A stretch of DNA of 64,000 nucleotides from Halichondria panicea (lineage: Eukaryota > Porifera > Demospongiae > Suberitida > Halichondriidae), in NCBI RefSeq assembly GCF_963675165.1, contig NC_087377.1, positions 13,512,198 to 13,576,197 on the forward strand, written 5' to 3'. This document shows, one piece after another, positions 61,532 through 64,000 of the stretch; the stretch's first letter is position 1, and each line of letters starts with the position of its first letter. The position numbers were made by a program, and so were the translations under genes. The notes below the pieces were generated by a model. The model had not been told where the DNA came from. It saw only the letters and a list, made by a program, of their open reading frames with translations, and did no database searches.

Positions 61532-64000
61532 ATGGGAGAAATGGAATTTCTTGTCCAAAGATGTCTCCTGCTTTGTCTCTACACAACATCAGCTCTAGGT
61601 GTTGCAAGTAAGTTCATGTGGTTGTGTATGAGGCTAGAGCTTGTCTGCTTGAGGCCTAGACTCTAGCTAGCTTTAATCAGGGAGTGTATGAAGATACACA
61701 TACACTCCTGCTTAATTAATAGCTTTTTGCTGATGATTGTACATGTAGAGTTGGGAGGCAAATAATAGTGATTGGAAGTGGTTAGTGACAGTTAAATTCG
61801 AGGGATCAGGCTCAAAAGGTAATGTCAGCATCAATCAGTAAGGAGTCGATGATTTGATGACCTTGTCCCACAGTAGCCTCGGTCCCAGGCCGATTTTTTT
61901 TAAGAACGAAGTTGAAAAATACGGCCTGGTATTGATTGTATCTGAGCGTGGCAGGAACCGGAAACAAAAGCAGAGATTCTTCACACTTTGTTTCCTGTCA
62001 TATTTCCCTGTATAAGTTTAGTACCGTAATTTAGCTTCGTGTTAGCCTCGTTCCCAGGCCGATCTATCGACTAGGAGTCGACCTAGCATTCAATTGGAGA
62101 CGGATCGGCCTGGGAACGAGGCTAGCTCCGTGTATGCTCTCAAGTAACAAAATCTAGCCATAGATTGTCTAGCTAGCTAGCTATGGCAAGTTTAAGTTGT
62201 TCAGATTAACGTATACATTGTCTTGCTTCCAAGAAGGCCCCACTCTCATTGCAGAACAGTCCCAACTCTTGTCAGAAGGAAGAAACGTCTTTGCCCGGTA
62301 TTTATCGACACTTTATTTACATAATTATGTGATGTAGTTACCGGATTAGTAATTCCTATTCCTCCTAGATGGACAAGAAGAGCCAGTAAGATTTCTCACT
62401 TCCCTTGAACACACTGCATGGTGGTTCAGTCAAGGCAAAAAGCAAGTCGTGTTGGACCGTGTCCTCCAGAGGGTTGCAGCAGGTCAGCAATGTCTGGAAT
62501 CGTACGTGACAGGAAGGACCAACAACTGGAAAGACCATGCATGAACATCGGCACAGTAGGCTGCGTGGGGTTGTGATTGGGCAATATTAGCTAGTAGTTT
62601 TATCTCCTCCGACTACTTTCTGACTTTGCTTGTCACATATTCAACAGTGTGGGATCTCGAGCCAATTGCAGCTTTAATTAATAGTAGAAATTTGCAATGA
62701 TGAGGAATACATTAATCACAAGGCCAGAGGTCAGTCGAGGTAGTTGAGCCACTATAGCTACAGGTCGGTTAAACTTAATAAAATGTGTCTTCTGAAATTG
62801 AGGCGATTTAAGTGCCATGTATATGATTATGAGTGAACAATGTTCAAATGTCGTATATTTAGAGGGTCACCTCTGATACAGGTTGGTTGGTAGAAAATTA
62901 AAGTTGAAATGCAGTCAAGCATGACCACTAATTGCATTAGTGAAGTAGACATACACTGTATGACATGACTGGCTGCACTTCAACTTCTAACTGGTGTCAA
63001 CCAACCTGAAGTCCTCTGTAGGTAGCTAAGACTATATAGTTATAGTACAAGCTATGCTTATACCAACTCAGGTCTTGCTAATTACTGTCTCAGATCGTAT
63101 TTTTCGGTATAAATTATGCTATAAATTACTTTACTGTTATTTCTCTACCAAAAAGAGGCATCTCTAATGTCCAACACGAGTGTAGCATGTCCTGGTGAGG
63201 CTGTTCTGTTCACATGCTCTTCGCCTGGTACTGCATTGAGATGGCAAGTAGATCTACTATCACCAGCAGGGACGTCACTGCAAAGTTTCTTCCTTCCCTC
63301 ACAAGTTGGTGTTCCAAGGACACTTGAATCTGGGGTGATCATATTTGAGGCTGTTCTTGTAAGCAATGATGGTGGAAATCTGACGTCCACTCTCATCAAC
63401 CTCAGTGAAGTGTCTGTACTGGGTGATAGCAATGTCACCTGTACTGTTATTAACAATGGTCCTACGTCACAGCAGCAAGCCATCATGGTTGCTGGTGAGT
63501 ATTGTAATTCATAGCTAAGCCTGTTGAGATGTTATTATTGCAGTTGTCCCAACACATCCACTCAATCCAAGCGTATCCTTCATTCAAAACCAACTCAGTT
63601 CCTCGATTATCACTCTGGACTGGGATCCTCCCTCCTCTACTGGTGGTGTGTCTGTCAGCTATGTCCTCATCATCTCCCCAACACCTCTCTCCGGGTCACC
63701 AGTCACCATGGACACCACCTCCATACAGATCACTGTCTCCTATAGCACTCCCTACGATGTGACTATCAGAGCTGTCAACTGTGTTGGAATGAGTCAAGAA
63801 AGTTCAATTGTGGATCTAAGTAAGCTAGCTATTTCATGGTGACTGCCGTCACATATATACGTACTCATTCCCTATCATACTTTTATCAATGCAGTTGTGT
63901 GCCCCACTCCATCTACTGCTGCTGGTGTTACCATCACCAACACACCTCCTGTCACTATTGATGGATCCATGCTCACCTTCACTTGCAGTGGAGACAATGA
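61532..64000 (+). CDS. Receptor-family gene F (5' part): Ig-FN3-Sushi
   Basis: Exons: 61532-61607 (signal peptide, FLVQRCLLLCLYTTSALG), 63156-63494, 63544-63819, and 63895 to the window end. All joins are phase 1. Exon 2 is an Ig-like domain (VACPGEAVLFTC, LRWQVDLL, NVTCTVINNG). Exon 3 is FN3 (TLDWDPPSSTGGVSVSYVLI, YDVTIRAVNCVG). Exon 4 begins a Sushi domain (VCPTPSTAAGVTI, LTFTCSGDN) and is cut off. The plan is that of genes B, D and E, but the sequence is more diverged. The cytoplasmic part lies beyond the window. A transposon ends directly upstream, so its promoter or 5' UTR may be element-derived. Confidence 0.83.
62043..62124. mobile_element. 82-bp palindromic TAGCCTCG element
   Basis: Perfect 22-bp inverted ends (tagcctcgttcccaggccga...) with a short core, inside intron 1 of gene F. 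Flanks gcttcgtgt (62034-62042) and gctccgtgt (62125-62133) fit a 9-bp target duplication with one change. It is the minimal member of the family. A degraded relative lies at 61874-61945. Confidence 0.85.
62879..63010. repeat. Long imperfect hairpin in gene F intron 1
   Basis: caggttggttg...aaagttgaaatgcagtca pairs with tgactggctgcacttcaact...caaccaacctg about 60 bases later. Arms are about 45 nt with mismatches. Either a decayed foldback element or a transcribed hairpin. Confidence 0.6.

Overview
The window looks like nuclear DNA of an early-branching animal, most likely a demosponge; this is an inference from style, not a database match. The signs are short GT-AG introns (about 45-400 bp), receptors built from Ig-like, FN3 and Sushi/CCP domains, death domains, a tyrosinase, a secreted conserved-domain protein, CA/TG microsatellites and many small DNA transposons. 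There is nothing bacterial: no operons, rRNA, CRISPR or convincing tRNA.

The main content is a family of related surface proteins. Five members share one exon plan: signal peptide, Ig-like, FN3, then usually Sushi, with phase-1 introns between domains. A (2295-3235, minus) has no visible membrane segment and looks secreted. B (3490-9433, plus) lies head to head with A and splices cleanly into a predicted 523-residue receptor. Its cytoplasmic part has two ITIM-type tyrosine motifs, a death domain and a proline-rich tail. D (24670-26082, minus) and E (30250-31668, minus) are near-identical receptors with short tails carrying two YxxV motifs. F (61532 to window end, plus) is cut by the window edge. 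An ankyrin-repeat protein with a death domain lies at 47645-49172 and has an apparent one-base frameshift. My reading is an innate-type receptor and adaptor cluster in which inhibitory-type and death-type signalling are combined.

From about 19.4 to 44.1 kb (plus), and in inverted form at 52.5-54.4 kb, the DNA is a mosaic of repeated exons of a HEAT-repeat protein gene and of the death-domain exons. A tandem unit of about 5.6 kb (HEAT exons, receptor on the minus strand, decayed death-domain exon) is present at least twice. A 6.75-kb transposon (33725-40478) sits inside this mosaic. It has CACTG-type ends, a complete spliced Tnp2/DUF4218-like transposase gene and a divergent BEN-domain gene. 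The inverted HEAT copy at 53.8 kb shows the same flanks without the transposon. A truncated, broken tyrosinase copy lies at 44083-45212.

The 56.85-59.57 kb region (minus) is a decayed secreted-protein gene (signal peptide, Ig-like exon, coiled coil, conserved cysteine domain), broken by a perfect 145-bp tandem duplication among other lesions. The rest, chiefly 1-2.3, 9.4-19.4, 45.2-47.6, 49.2-52.5 and 54.4-56.8 kb, is intergenic DNA. It is rich in non-autonomous elements, including a family with TAGCCTCG ends and 9-bp target duplications.
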